DNA of 64,000 bases. Source: Leifsonia shinshuensis. Its GTDB lineage: Bacteria > Actinomycetota > Actinomycetes > Actinomycetales > Microbacteriaceae. Shown here in pieces: positions 30,078 to 40,813 of this stretch; the stretch's first letter is position 1; the number at the start of each line of letters is the position of its first letter. The stretch covers positions 1-64,000 of the forward strand of contig NZ_JAVDVK010000001.1 of NCBI RefSeq assembly GCF_031456835.1. Reading direction: 5' to 3'. The translations under genes were made by a program, and so were the position numbers. The notes beneath the pieces were generated by a model. That model searched no databases and was not told the DNA's origin. It saw only the letters and a program-made list of their open reading frames with translations.

Positions 30078-30703
30078 GCGTCCTCCTCCGGTCTCTTCGG
30101 AGCGCTCTGCGCCGCGTCGGCTCGTTCCAACAGCCTAGTGAGCGCAGGCAGCGCCGCCAGTTCGGCGCGAAGCCCCGCCGCTCGGGCCCGGTCGCTCGCC
30201 GACTGCGGCGTGATACCCAGGCGTGCACCGGCTTCCGCCTGCGTGAGGCCCGCCGAGACCAGATCGTAGAGCTCCCACCCGGCGCGGGTGCGGCCCTCGC
30301 GCAGGGTCAGCAGCAGGGTGAGGAGCGCCTCCACGTCGGCCGCGGCCTCCTCGTCCGCGACGGCCGCGGCGGCGAAGCGGGCCGGCGTCCGCTTGGCGCG
30401 GGAGACGGCGGTGCGGGCGGCGATGAACGCGTCGCCGGTCGCCTCGCGGGTGTTCTCCGGGAGGGGGAGGCGGACGGCGCCGATACCGAGTCCGACGCTC
30501 CAGACGCCCTCACGGGTGAGGTGCAGGACGAGATCGAGGGCGGCGCCGGCATCGGCCGTGAGCAGTTGCAGCTCGTCGCCGGCGTTCCGGTCAGGCGGCA
30601 GGGTCAGGCGTGCCGCGTAGCGGGCGTCGATGGTCTCGATCTCCGGCGCGACGATGTCGGCACGTCGTCTGCTGTCGACCTGGTCGGCGGTGATTACGAA
30701 CAT
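30074..30703 (-). CDS. SatD-like protein with C-terminal HTH
   Basis: 209 residues. The N-terminal ~135 residues resemble the SatD family: an early VITADQVDSRRR strand, AGDELQLL (SatD: GDE-F-Q), a GLGIGAVRLP strand and GDAFIAARTAVSRAK. The C-terminus holds a helix-turn-helix (ELYDLVSAGLTQAEAGARLGITPQSASDRARAAG, about 150-185). It probably controls itself and the membrane gene that follows: three identical-spacing inverted repeats lie in the 144-bp divergent spacer to tyrS. GAAGGAG precedes the ATG. Confidence 0.65.
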   Translation of the reverse strand: MFVITADQVDSRRRADIVAPEIETIDARYAARLTLPPDRNAGDELQLLTADAGAALDLVLHLTREGVWSVGLGIGAVRLPLPENTREATGDAFIAARTAVSRAKRTPARFAAAAVADEEAAADVEALLTLLLTLREGRTRAGWELYDLVSAGLTQAEAGARLGITPQSASDRARAAGLRAELAALPALTRLLERADAAQSAPKRPEEDA

Positions 30704-30715
30704 CCCGTCTCCTTC

Positions 30716-30793
30716 ATCAGGGCTGCTGGCCTGATGCCGAGTGTATCAGGCCCAGAGGCCCGATGTATAGGAGATCAGGTCTGATTCCCTGAT
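30716..30793. promoter_or_regulatory. Three-site operator array with 29-bp period
   Basis: Sites ATCAGG-N8-CCTGAT at 30716-30735 and 30774-30793, and ATCAGG-N8-CCCGAT (one mismatch) at 30745-30764. Start-to-start spacing is exactly 29 bp both times. The last site extends to AGATCAGG/CCTGATCT. The first site lies 13 bp from the SatD-like start codon. Confidence 0.75.
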
Positions 30794-30847
30794 CTGCCGA
30801 TGGACCCCCCCGCTTTCCGCCCCCGGGCCCGCTGCTAGCCTGGACGG

Positions 30848-32158
30848 GTGTCCGAAACCGCCCTCTCCGGCCTGACCGCCCAGTCCAACGACGCGTCCTT
30901 CGACGACGTCTGGGATGAGCTCGTCTGGCGCGGGCTCATCCACGTGTCGACGGATGAGGCCGCGCTGAAAGAGCTCCTGTCCGGGGAGCCGATCACCTAT
31001 TACTGCGGTTTCGACCCGACGGCCCCGAGCCTCCACCTCGGGAACCTGGTGCAGCTGCTCACCATGCGCCGCCTGCAGCTGGCCGGCCACCGCCCGCTGG
31101 GCCTCGTCGGCGGCTCCACCGGCCTCATCGGCGACCCCCGGCCGACGGCCGAGCGCACGCTGAACACCAAGGAGACCGTCGCGGAGTGGGTGGGCTACCT
31201 GCAGGCGCAGGTCACGCGCTTCCTCTCCGACGAGGGCGACAGCGCCGTGCGGCTGGTGAACAACCTCGACTGGACGGCGCCGATGTCGGCGATCGACTTC
31301 CTGCGCGAGATCGGCAAGCACTTCCGCGTCGGCACCATGCTGAAGAAGGATGCGGTCGCCGCGCGTCTCAACTCCGACGAGGGCATCTCGTACACCGAGT
31401 TCAGCTACCAGATCCTTCAGGGGATGGACTTCCTGGAGCTGTACCGCCAGTACGGCTGCGTGCTGCAGACCGGCGGCAGCGACCAGTGGGGCAACCTGAC
31501 CAGCGGAACCGAGCTCATCCGCAAGGTCGAGGGCGTCCACGTGCACGCCATCGGTACGCCGCTGATCACGAACAGCGACGGCACCAAGTTCGGCAAGAGC
31601 GAGGGCAATGCGGTCTGGCTCGACCCGGCGCTGACGTCCCCGTACGCGATGTACCAGTTCTGGCTCAACACCGACGACGCCGACGTGATCGACCGTCTCA
31701 AGGTGTTCACCTTCCTGACGCGCGCCGAGATCGACGAGCTGGCGCAGAAGGTCGCCGACGAGCCGTTCAAGCGCGAGGCGCAGCGCCGCCTGGCGTTCGA
31801 GGTGACCGCGCTGGTGCACGGCGTCGAGGCGACCGAGGCGGCCATCGCGGCCTCGCAGGCGCTGTTCGGGCAGGGCGAGCTGACCGACCTCGACACGGTG
31901 ACGCTCGAGGCCGCCCTTCGCGAGCTGCCCAACACCACGACGACCGAGCCCTCGGCCACGGTGGCGCAGACGCTGGTCGACACCGGGCTGACGTCGAGCC
32001 TCAGCGAGGCCCGCCGGGCGGTCGCGCAGGGCGGCGTGTACGTCAACAACACGAAGGTCGAGGATGCGGACCAGCCCATCGGCGGCGACGTGCTCCCGGG
32101 CGACATGGTCGTGCTGCGACGCGGGAAGAAGACGCTCGCGGGTGTCTTCGTCGCGTGA
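30848..32158 (+). CDS. tyrS: Tyrosine--tRNA ligase
   Basis: 436 residues; class I synthetase charging tRNA-Tyr. The HIGH-type motif is HLGN in PTAPSLHLGNLVQ (near 61-66), KMSKS-type KFGKS is 247-251, and the C-terminal S4 RNA-binding domain is about 370-430 (SLSEARRAVAQGGVYVN). The GTG at 30848 follows TAGCCT (30836-30841) by 6 nt, indicating a leaderless message and no room for a T-box leader. Confidence 0.96.
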   Translation: MSETALSGLTAQSNDASFDDVWDELVWRGLIHVSTDEAALKELLSGEPITYYCGFDPTAPSLHLGNLVQLLTMRRLQLAGHRPLGLVGGSTGLIGDPRPTAERTLNTKETVAEWVGYLQAQVTRFLSDEGDSAVRLVNNLDWTAPMSAIDFLREIGKHFRVGTMLKKDAVAARLNSDEGISYTEFSYQILQGMDFLELYRQYGCVLQTGGSDQWGNLTSGTELIRKVEGVHVHAIGTPLITNSDGTKFGKSEGNAVWLDPALTSPYAMYQFWLNTDDADVIDRLKVFTFLTRAEIDELAQKVADEPFKREAQRRLAFEVTALVHGVEATEAAIAASQALFGQGELTDLDTVTLEAALRELPNTTTTEPSATVAQTLVDTGLTSSLSEARRAVAQGGVYVNNTKVEDADQPIGGDVLPGDMVVLRRGKKTLAGVFVA

Positions 32159-32180
32159 CGGGCTGACGTACGGTGGGGTC

Positions 32181-32336
32181 ATGACGGACGAACCGCACGG
32201 CGACGACGAGGACGGCCTCGTCGACCGCCTGGAGGTGATCGAAGGCCAGCCGCTGGATGCGCGCGCGGACGCCTACGCCCAGCTGCACGAGCAGCTCCGC
32301 CGCACGCTGGAGGGCGACGACGGCCATGGCCGCTGA
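32181..32336 (+). CDS. Small acidic hypothetical protein (51 aa)
   Basis: MTDEPHGDDEDGLVDRLEVIEGQ... is acidic and helical. Members of this type lie just before tlyA in many actinobacteria; the function is unknown. The ATG is 6 nt after TACGGT (32169-32174), so the tlyA-nadK-recN operon probably begins here as a leaderless message. It overlaps tlyA by 11 nt. Confidence 0.7.
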   Translation: MTDEPHGDDEDGLVDRLEVIEGQPLDARADAYAQLHEQLRRTLEGDDGHGR

Positions 32337-33123
32337 GCGCCGCCTCGACGTGGCGCTCGCGGAACGCGGTCTGGCGCGCTCGCGCTCGCATGCGGCGGCG
32401 GTCATCGCCGAGGGCCTGGTGACGGTGGATGGACGTCCCGCCGTGCGGCCGGCGCTCAAGGTCGGTGACGACCAGCGCATCGAGGTCGCCGGTGCGGACC
32501 ACTACGTGAGCCGCGGGGCCCACAAGCTGATCGCCGCTCTCGACGCCTTCGGCATCGACCCGGCCGGCCGCGTCGCGCTCGACGCGGGAGCGTCCACCGG
32601 CGGCTTCAGCCAGGTGCTCCTGGAGCGCGGCGCCGCCCGGGTGATCGCGGTGGATGTGGGGCACGGCCAGCTCTCGCCGGTCCTCGCCGGCGAGGACCGG
32701 CTGCGGTCGTACGAGGGCGTGAACGTCCGGTCGCTCACCGCCGACGCGCTCGCATCCCTCACCGGCGACGACGCCCGTCCGGACCTGGTCGTGGCCGACC
32801 TGTCGTTCATCTCGCTCACCCAGGTGCTTCCCGCGCTCGTGGCGACGGCCGCGCGCGGCGCGGACTTCGTCGTGCTGATCAAGCCGCAGTTCGAGGTGGG
32901 CAGGCAGGGCATCCGCGAGGGCGTCGTGAAGGACGCCGGCTTGCGGGCGGACGCGGTGTCCGACGTGCTCTGGGCGGCCCACGACGCGGGCCTCGGGACG
33001 GCCGGGCTCATCGCCTCGCCGATCGCCGGAGGGCACGGGAACAGGGAGTTCCTGGCCTGGCTGCGCAGCGGCGCCCCCGACCCGTCGGAACGCCGCGAGG
33101 AGATCGCAAGACTTTCGCGCTAG
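32326..33123 (+). CDS. tlyA: TlyA-family rRNA 2'-O-methyltransferase
   Basis: 265 residues with an N-terminal S4 domain (1-60, RLDVALAERGLARSRSHAAA) and a FtsJ/RrmJ methyltransferase domain (AdoMet motif LDAGASTGGFSQVLL at 85-99). In mycobacteria TlyA methylates 16S and 23S rRNA and confers capreomycin susceptibility. Older names call it hemolysin. The ATG lies inside the end of the preceding gene. It belongs to the conserved tlyA-nadK-recN unit. Confidence 0.93.
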   Translation: MAAERRLDVALAERGLARSRSHAAAVIAEGLVTVDGRPAVRPALKVGDDQRIEVAGADHYVSRGAHKLIAALDAFGIDPAGRVALDAGASTGGFSQVLLERGAARVIAVDVGHGQLSPVLAGEDRLRSYEGVNVRSLTADALASLTGDDARPDLVVADLSFISLTQVLPALVATAARGADFVVLIKPQFEVGRQGIREGVVKDAGLRADAVSDVLWAAHDAGLGTAGLIASPIAGGHGNREFLAWLRSGAPDPSERREEIARLSR

Positions 33124-33211
33124 GTGAACGTTCTCCACAAACCCGGCCTGCGGCCTCGTCCTCGGCGAGAAAACAGACAGAATGGGAGGACGGCTTTCGA
33201 GAGGAGGGGAC

Positions 33212-34138
33212 GTGACACTGATGGGTGCAGCGACGCGGTACATCCTCGTCGTCGCGCACACCGGTCGTCAGGACTCCCTCGAGGCGGGTGTCCGGGTGTC
33301 CCGGCAGCTGCTCGACGCGGGCGTCGTCCCGGTGCTGAGCGCGGACGAGCGCAGGGACATCCTGGAGGCGGACCCGTCGCTCGATGCGGTGCTCGTGCTG
33401 GGTGACGACGTTCCGGCCAGCGAGCTCGAACTGGTGATCGTGCTGGGCGGAGACGGCACCATCCTGCGCGCGGCCGAACTGGTGCGGGGATGCTCGGCGC
33501 CGCTTCTCGGCGTGAACCTCGGCCATGTCGGCTTCCTGGCCGAGAGTGAGCGCGACGACCTGGAGACCGCGGTGGCCCGCGGGCTCGCGAAGGACTACGA
33601 GGTGGAGGAGCGCATGACGCTCTCCGCCCGGGTCAAGGTGGACCGCGAGGTCGTCTACGAGAGCTGGGCCCTCAACGAGGCGACGGTCGAGAAGGCCAGC
33701 CGCGAGCGGATGCTCGAGGTCGTGATCGAGGTCGACGGCCGGCCGATGTCGAGCTTCGGCTGCGACGGCGTCGTGATGTCGACGCCCACCGGCTCGACCG
33801 CCTACTCCTTCTCCGCAGGCGGCCCGGTCGTGTGGCCGGGCGTCGCCGCGCTGCTGCTGGTGCCGCTGAGCGCGCACGCCCTGTTCTCGCGTCCACTCGT
33901 CGTGGATGCCGACTCGTCCCTCGCCGTCGAACTGCTCGACCGCGCCGGGGGAGCGGGCATCCTCTGGTGCGACGGGCGTCGTCCCTTCGATCTGCCCCGC
34001 GGGGCGCGCGTCGTGGTGCGGCGCTCGCCCATCCCGGTGCGGCTCGCCCGGCTGCACCCCGGTCCGTTCACCGACCGGCTGGTGCACAAGTTCGACCTCC
34101 CCGTTACCGGTTGGAGGGGGCCGGCGGGCCGTGACTGA
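33212..34138 (+). CDS. nadK: NAD kinase
   Basis: 308 residues; phosphorylates NAD to NADP. The GGDG motif is at 79-82 (LGGDGTILRAAE), followed by NLGHVGFLAE and the conserved STPTGSTAYSFSAGGP. AGGAGG (33202-33207) fits the GTG at 33212 with short spacing and the ATG at 33221 with long spacing; the latter (MGAATRYILVVAHTGR) is an equally good start. It overlaps recN by 8 nt. Confidence 0.95.
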   Translation: MTLMGAATRYILVVAHTGRQDSLEAGVRVSRQLLDAGVVPVLSADERRDILEADPSLDAVLVLGDDVPASELELVIVLGGDGTILRAAELVRGCSAPLLGVNLGHVGFLAESERDDLETAVARGLAKDYEVEERMTLSARVKVDREVVYESWALNEATVEKASRERMLEVVIEVDGRPMSSFGCDGVVMSTPTGSTAYSFSAGGPVVWPGVAALLLVPLSAHALFSRPLVVDADSSLAVELLDRAGGAGILWCDGRRPFDLPRGARVVVRRSPIPVRLARLHPGPFTDRLVHKFDLPVTGWRGPAGRD

Positions 34139-35873
34139 CGCGCGCGGAGGAATCGAGGAGATCTCGATCAAAGACCTGGGCGTCATCGCCGACGCCTCCC
34201 TTCCGCTGGGGTCCGGTTTCACCGCGATCACCGGCGAGACCGGCGCGGGCAAGACCATGGTGGTGTCCGCCCTGGGCCTGCTGCTGGGCGAGCGCGCCGA
34301 CTCGGGCGCCGTCCGCCTCGGCAGCCCGCAGGCGTGGGTGGAGGGCCGCTGGCGCGTGCCGTCGTCGGGCGACGTGGTCGAGCGCGTGCGCGACGCAGGG
34401 GGAGACGTGGATGCGATCGACGCCGCGGAGGCCGAGCTGGTGCTCAGCCGGTCGGTCTCGGCCGAGGGCCGGTCCCGGGCGGTCGTCGGCGGCCGCAGCG
34501 CGCCGGTCGCCGTGCTGACCGAGCTCGGCGAGCAGCTGGTGGTGGTGCACGGGCAGTCCGACCAGATCCGGCTGCGGTCCGCCGTCGCGCAACGGGCCGC
34601 GCTCGACCGGTTCGCCGGCCCGGCGTTCGCCGAGGCGCTCGCCGCCTACGAGCAGGTCTGGAACCGCTGGCGCGACAACCGCGCGGAGCTCGACGAGCTG
34701 ATCGCCGACCAGGACCGCCGCGCCCGCGAGGCCGACGACCTGCGCGCCGCGATGGCCGAGATCGAGTCCGTCGCCCCGCAGCCCGGTGAGGACGACGAGC
34801 TGGCCGACCGCGCCGAGCGACTGACCAACCTGGAGGAGCTGCGGCTCGCCGCCTCCGCCGCCCGCGAGCTGCTGAGCGCCGAGGAGTCGGAGGGGATGGA
34901 TGCGCTGGGCCTGCTCGACAACGCGCGTCGCCAGCTCGAGCGCGTCGCGCCGCACGACAGCGCCCTGCAGCCGCTGGCGGAGTCCGTGGCCGAGGCGAAC
35001 TACCTGATCTCGGACATCGCCGCCCAGCTGTCCACCTACCTGGCCGCGCTCGACGCGGACGGCGCGCAGGAGCTCGACGTCGTGCAGGCGCGCCGCTCCG
35101 AGCTCGCCGGCCTGGTGCGCAGGTACGGCCCGACGCTCGACGACGTGATCCGCACGCTCGAGACCGGCAGCCTCCGCCTGCTCGAGCTCGACGGCGACGC
35201 CGACCGGATCGGTGAGCTGACCCGCGAGGTCGAGGACGACGCCGCCCTGGTGGCGGAGCTGGCGGCTGATCTGAGCGCTCAGCGGACGGCGGCCGCGGTC
35301 CGGCTCTCCGAGGCGGTCAGCGACGAGCTGTCGGCCCTCGCGATGCCGGATGCGCGCATCGTCGTGGAGGTGTCGCAGCGCGACCCGGAGGACCTCGGCA
35401 CGTACAGCGCGACGGGACGCGACCAGGTCGCCATCCTGCTGCAGCCGCATCCGGGGGCCGAGCCGCGTGCGCTCGGCAAGGGCGCCTCCGGCGGCGAGCT
35501 GTCGCGGGTGATGCTCGCGATCGAGGTCGTGATCGCCGGCAGCGACCCGGTGCCGACGTTCATCTTCGACGAGGTGGATGCGGGCGTCGGCGGCGCCTCC
35601 GCCATCGAGATCGGGCGGCGGCTCGCCCGGCTCGCCGAGTCGGCGCAGGTGATCGTCGTGACGCACCTCGCCCAGGTCGCCGCCTTCGCGAACAACCACC
35701 TCACGGTCGTCAAGGGCAGCGACGGCGCGGTCACCGCCTCCAGCGTCCGCCGTCTGGACGGCGACGAGCGGATCGCCGAGATGGCGCGGCTGCTCTCCGG
35801 CCTCCCCGACTCCGAGAGCGGGCTCGCCCACGCCCGCGAACTGGTCGAGATGGCGTCCGCCGCGCGACGCTGA
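34131..35873 (+). CDS. recN: DNA repair protein RecN
   Basis: 580 residues; an SMC-like ATPase acting on double-strand breaks. Walker A GETGAGKT is at 35-42. Long charged coiled-coil arms follow (about 150-370). The signature KGASGGELSRVMLAIE and Walker B TFIFDEVDAGVGG are near 445-490. The GTG start overlaps the nadK stop, so the genes are coupled. Confidence 0.95.
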   Translation: MTDARGGIEEISIKDLGVIADASLPLGSGFTAITGETGAGKTMVVSALGLLLGERADSGAVRLGSPQAWVEGRWRVPSSGDVVERVRDAGGDVDAIDAAEAELVLSRSVSAEGRSRAVVGGRSAPVAVLTELGEQLVVVHGQSDQIRLRSAVAQRAALDRFAGPAFAEALAAYEQVWNRWRDNRAELDELIADQDRRAREADDLRAAMAEIESVAPQPGEDDELADRAERLTNLEELRLAASAARELLSAEESEGMDALGLLDNARRQLERVAPHDSALQPLAESVAEANYLISDIAAQLSTYLAALDADGAQELDVVQARRSELAGLVRRYGPTLDDVIRTLETGSLRLLELDGDADRIGELTREVEDDAALVAELAADLSAQRTAAAVRLSEAVSDELSALAMPDARIVVEVSQRDPEDLGTYSATGRDQVAILLQPHPGAEPRALGKGASGGELSRVMLAIEVVIAGSDPVPTFIFDEVDAGVGGASAIEIGRRLARLAESAQVIVVTHLAQVAAFANNHLTVVKGSDGAVTASSVRRLDGDERIAEMARLLSGLPDSESGLAHARELVEMASAARR

Positions 35874-35923
35874 CCGGCCGTGGCGCGCGGGACGCGCATC
35901 CACAGGTGATAAGCTGAGAGCCC

Positions 35924-37668
<1,745 letters not shown>

Positions 37669-37669
<1 letters not shown>

Positions 37670-38307
37670 TGGCCGACGCGCCCGGCGCCGACCTGAACGA
37701 CCAGCCGTTCCGTCCCGAGATCGTGCGGTCGGAGACCGCCTTCGAGGGCAAGATCTGGAACGTGCGGCGCGACGTCTTCCGCTACAACGGCGAGGAGATC
37801 ACGCGCGAGTACGTCGACCACACCGGCGCCGTCGGCATCCTCGCGATGGGCGACGACGGTCAGGTGCTGCTCATCCGGCAGTACCGGCACCCGGTGCGCC
37901 ACCGCGACTGGGAGATCCCGGCCGGGCTGCTCGACCAGCACGCCGAGGACCCGCTGACGGCGGCCCAGCGCGAGCTGAGCGAGGAGGCCGACCTCGAGGC
38001 CGACGAGTGGAACGTGCTCGCCGACGTCTTCACCAGCCCGGGCGGCAACGACGAGGCCATCCGGATCTACCTCGCCCGCGGCATCCGCTCGACCGGCTCC
38101 GCGTTCGCCCGCGAGGCGGAGGAGGCCGACATCGAGGTGCGCTGGGTCCCGCTCGACGAGGCGGTCGAGGCCGTGCTGCAGCGGCGCGTGCACAACGCGC
38201 CGCTCATCATCGCGCTGCTCGCGGCGCGCACCGCGCGGGAGCAGGACTGGAGCACGCTCGGCGCCGCCACCGAGCCCTGGCCGAGCCATCCCAAGCTGAG
38301 CAGATGA
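37669..38307 (+). CDS. NUDIX hydrolase, ADP-ribose pyrophosphatase type
   Basis: 212 residues. The Nudix box reads PAGLLDQHAEDPLTAAQRELSEEADL, near residues 84-108, with the REL-EE metal-binding core. The upstream ILAMGDDGQVLLIRQYRHPV and the downstream FTSPGGNDE are typical of ADP-ribose pyrophosphatases. It would cleave ADP-ribose to AMP and ribose 5-phosphate. One-base overlap with pyrG, four-base overlap with xerD. Confidence 0.88.
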
Positions 38308-39209
38308 CCGTCGCGGCCGATGTCGACGGGTTCCTCCGGCACGTCGCCATCGAGCGCGGGCTCTCGGCGAACACCGTCGCCGCCTACCGCCGCGACCTCG
38401 CGGTGTACGCGGCGTGGCTGGACCAGGAGGGCATCGGCGACGTGCGGCAGGTGACGCCCGCCACCCTGTCCGCTTTCGCCGTGCACCTCGGGACGCGCGA
38501 GGAGTCGCCGCTCACCGCATCCTCTCTGGCCCGGATGCTGTCGACGGTGCGGGGCTTCCACCGGTTCCTGCTCGACGAGGGCCGGGTCGAGGTGGATGCG
38601 TCCCGCGACCTCCGCCCGCCGAAGCTCCCCAGCCGGCTGCCCAAGGCGATCTCGGTGGAGCAGGTCTCGGCGCTGCTGGCGGCGACGGACGGCGACGATG
38701 TCGCCGCGCTGCGCGACAAGGCGCTGCTCGAGCTGATGTACGCCACCGGCGCTCGCGTCAGCGAGGCCGTGAACCTCAACGTGGACGACGTGATCGACTC
38801 CGACATCGTTCGCCTCACCGGCAAGGGCAGCAAGCAGCGGATCGTGCCGCTCGGCAGCTACGCGCAGGAGGCCGTGTCCGCCTACCTCGTGCGAGCACGG
38901 CCGGTGCTGTCGGCGAAGGGGAAGGCCACACCCGCCCTCTTCCTCGGGATGCGCGGGGCGCGGCTCTCGCGCCAGAACGTCTGGCTCATCATCCGCGCAG
39001 CCGCCGAGCGGGCGAAGCTCGACGTCGAGATCTCGCCGCACACGCTGCGGCACTCCTTCGCCACGCATCTGCTGGCCGGCGGGGCAGACGTGCGCGTGGT
39101 GCAGGAGCTGCTGGGCCACTCGTCGGTCGCGACGACGCAGATCTACACGCTGGTCACCGCCGACACCCTGCGCGACGTCTACGCGACCTCCCACCCCCGC
39201 GCCCGGTGA
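38304..39209 (+). CDS. xerD: Tyrosine recombinase XerD
   Basis: 301 residues; with XerC it resolves chromosome dimers at dif. The N-terminal SAM-like domain runs to ~105. Catalytic residues: R151 (GARVSEA), the lysine of GKGSKQR, H-x-x-R in SPHTLRHSFATHLL, the histidine of LGHSSVATTQ, and nucleophile Y281. Its place between pyrG/NUDIX and parA-scpAB is the standard actinobacterial location, so it is a housekeeping recombinase and not an integrase. Confidence 0.94.
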   Translation: MTVAADVDGFLRHVAIERGLSANTVAAYRRDLAVYAAWLDQEGIGDVRQVTPATLSAFAVHLGTREESPLTASSLARMLSTVRGFHRFLLDEGRVEVDASRDLRPPKLPSRLPKAISVEQVSALLAATDGDDVAALRDKALLELMYATGARVSEAVNLNVDDVIDSDIVRLTGKGSKQRIVPLGSYAQEAVSAYLVRARPVLSAKGKATPALFLGMRGARLSRQNVWLIIRAAAERAKLDVEISPHTLRHSFATHLLAGGADVRVVQELLGHSSVATTQIYTLVTADTLRDVYATSHPRAR

Positions 39210-39210
39210 G

Positions 39211-39275
39211 TCTGCTGCCGTTCGTCACGTCTGCGGCTGCGCGAACACCCGCAGACGTGACGGAACGCGGCAGTC
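39211..39275. repeat. Dispersed hairpin repeat, copy 3
   Basis: The same element as the two copies after pheT, starting 2 nt after the xerD stop. The stem GTCACGTCTGCGG (39224-39236) pairs perfectly with 39249-39261 around a loop containing TGCGCGAACA. Where copy 1 has GGAACG/CGTTCC, this copy has GTCACG/CGTGAC: both arms changed together. Confidence 0.8.
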
Positions 39276-39807
39276 AGTCGCTCGGCAGCGCGCGGTGGGT
39301 GCGCCGCGGTGCGCGGCGGCGCAGCCAGACGTAGACCGAGCGCGCGTCTCCGCCGGCGCGGCGTGTGGCGGTGAAGCCGAGCTTCCGCAGCACGCCGAAC
39401 GACGGGGCGTTCCAGGTTGCCACGGTCGCCCAGAGGATCGGGAAGCCGGCGTCGAACGCCGCATCCACCACCGCCGACGCCGCCTCGGTCGCGTAGCCGC
39501 CGCCGACGTGCGCGCGGAGCAGCTCGTAGGCCAGCTCGGGCTGGGCGGCGCTGGCCCGGCCGACGACCAGCCCGCAGTAGCCGACGGCCTCGCCGGTCTC
39601 CTGGAGCTCGATCGTGTAGAGCCCGAAGCCCTGTTCGTCGAAGCGGCGGCGCTGAGCATCCAGCCGCTCCCGCTCCTCCTCGAGCGATCCCGGCGCGCGG
39701 CCGAGGGGATGCTCGGCGAGCAGCGCGAGGTTCCATTCGGCGTCGCGCCCCTCGCGCGGGCGCAGACGCAGGCGCGGGGTCTCGAGGGCGGACGGCATCG
39801 GCTGCAC
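39274..39807 (-). CDS. GNAT N-acetyltransferase (RimJ/RimL type)
   Basis: 177 residues. TPRLRLRPREGRDAEW is the usual RimJ/RimL-like start. The acetyl-CoA binding region is HVGGGYATEAASAVVDAAF, and NAPSFGVLRKLGFTATR the conserved C-terminal motif. Such enzymes acetylate protein N-termini or small amines. The GTG at 39807 is chosen: it lies 6 nt after TACGCT (39814-39819, minus strand). ATG at 39798 is the alternative. Confidence 0.82.
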   Translation of the reverse strand: MQPMPSALETPRLRLRPREGRDAEWNLALLAEHPLGRAPGSLEEERERLDAQRRRFDEQGFGLYTIELQETGEAVGYCGLVVGRASAAQPELAYELLRAHVGGGYATEAASAVVDAAFDAGFPILWATVATWNAPSFGVLRKLGFTATRRAGGDARSVYVWLRRRAPRRTHRALPSD

Positions 39808-39913
39808 GCGGCCAGCGTACCGAACCGCCGGGCGCACGCCCCGCAAGCGGGGCACGGCGCGGATAGACTGTCCCCTTGAAAGACCGCCCACGAGAGGGAC
39901 GAGGAACACCCAG

Positions 39914-40813
39914 GTGACGCGCAACGACGAGGTCGAGACCCAGCTTCCGGGCATGGATGCCGCATCCATCGCCGTGAAGCCCGGCCCCACCGGTCGCCCC
40001 CAGCGCGCGTTCCCGGTGCCCGCCCCGCTGGCGCAGCACGGACCGGCGAAGATCATCGCCCTCTGCAACCAGAAGGGCGGCGTCGGCAAGACGACGACGA
40101 GCATCAACCTCGGCGCGTCGCTCGCCGAGTACGGCCGCCGCGTCCTCGCGGTCGACTTCGACCCGCAGGGCGCCCTCTCCGCCGGGCTCGGCGCGCGCAC
40201 GCACGACGCCACGACGATCTACGACCTGCTGCTGAACCGCCACGCGGACGTGCAGGAGGCCATCCAGTCCACGTCGACGCCCGGCCTCGACATCATCCCG
40301 GCCAACATCGACCTCTCCGCGGCCGAGGTGCACCTTGTCAACGAGGTCGCGCGCGAGCAGATCCTCGCCGGCGTGCTGCGCAAGGTCGCGAACGACTACG
40401 ACGTCATCCTGGTCGACTGCCAGCCGTCGCTGGGCATCCTGACCGTCAACGCGCTGACCGCGAGCCACGGCGTCCTCATCCCGCTGGAGTGCGAGTACTT
40501 CGCACTGCGCGGCGTCGCCCTGCTGATCGAGACCATCGACAAGGTGCGCGAGCGCCTCAACCCGGCGATCGAGCTGGATGGCATCCTGGCCACCATGTAC
40601 GACTCCCGCACGCTGCACTCGCGCGAGGTGCTGGAGCGCGTCGTCGACGCCTTCGGCGACCGCGTGCTCGAGACCGTTATCTCGCGCACGGTGAAGTTCC
40701 CGGACGCGTCGGTCGCGGCCACCCCGATCACGCAGTTCGCGCCCGAGCACCAGGCGGCGGAGGCGTACCGCCAGCTGGCGCGGGAACTGGTGTTCCGTGG
40801 CGCCGTCGCCTGA
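39914..40813 (+). CDS. ParA/Soj-family ATPase
   Basis: 299 residues. The deviant Walker A motif CNQKGGVGKTTT starts near residue 51 (K54, K59). VLAVDFDPQG and DVILVDCQPSLG complete the ATPase site. A ~45-residue N-terminal extension precedes it. This ParA lies with scpA/scpB and xerD, not parB/oriC, so it is the second actinobacterial ParA; a role with condensin loading is inferred from linkage only. GAGGAA lies 7 nt before the GTG. Confidence 0.88.
   Translation: MTRNDEVETQLPGMDAASIAVKPGPTGRPQRAFPVPAPLAQHGPAKIIALCNQKGGVGKTTTSINLGASLAEYGRRVLAVDFDPQGALSAGLGARTHDATTIYDLLLNRHADVQEAIQSTSTPGLDIIPANIDLSAAEVHLVNEVAREQILAGVLRKVANDYDVILVDCQPSLGILTVNALTASHGVLIPLECEYFALRGVALLIETIDKVRERLNPAIELDGILATMYDSRTLHSREVLERVVDAFGDRVLETVISRTVKFPDASVAATPITQFAPEHQAAEAYRQLARELVFRGAVA

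Noticed and set aside
30794..30847. T-box leader before tyrS
   Set aside because: The -10 box lies 6 nt before the start codon, leaving no leader, and no T-box sequence is present.
38304..39209. XerD as the integrase of a mobile element
   Set aside because: It sits in the conserved pyrG-NUDIX-xerD-parA-scpAB order, with canonical XerD motifs and no flanking att repeats.
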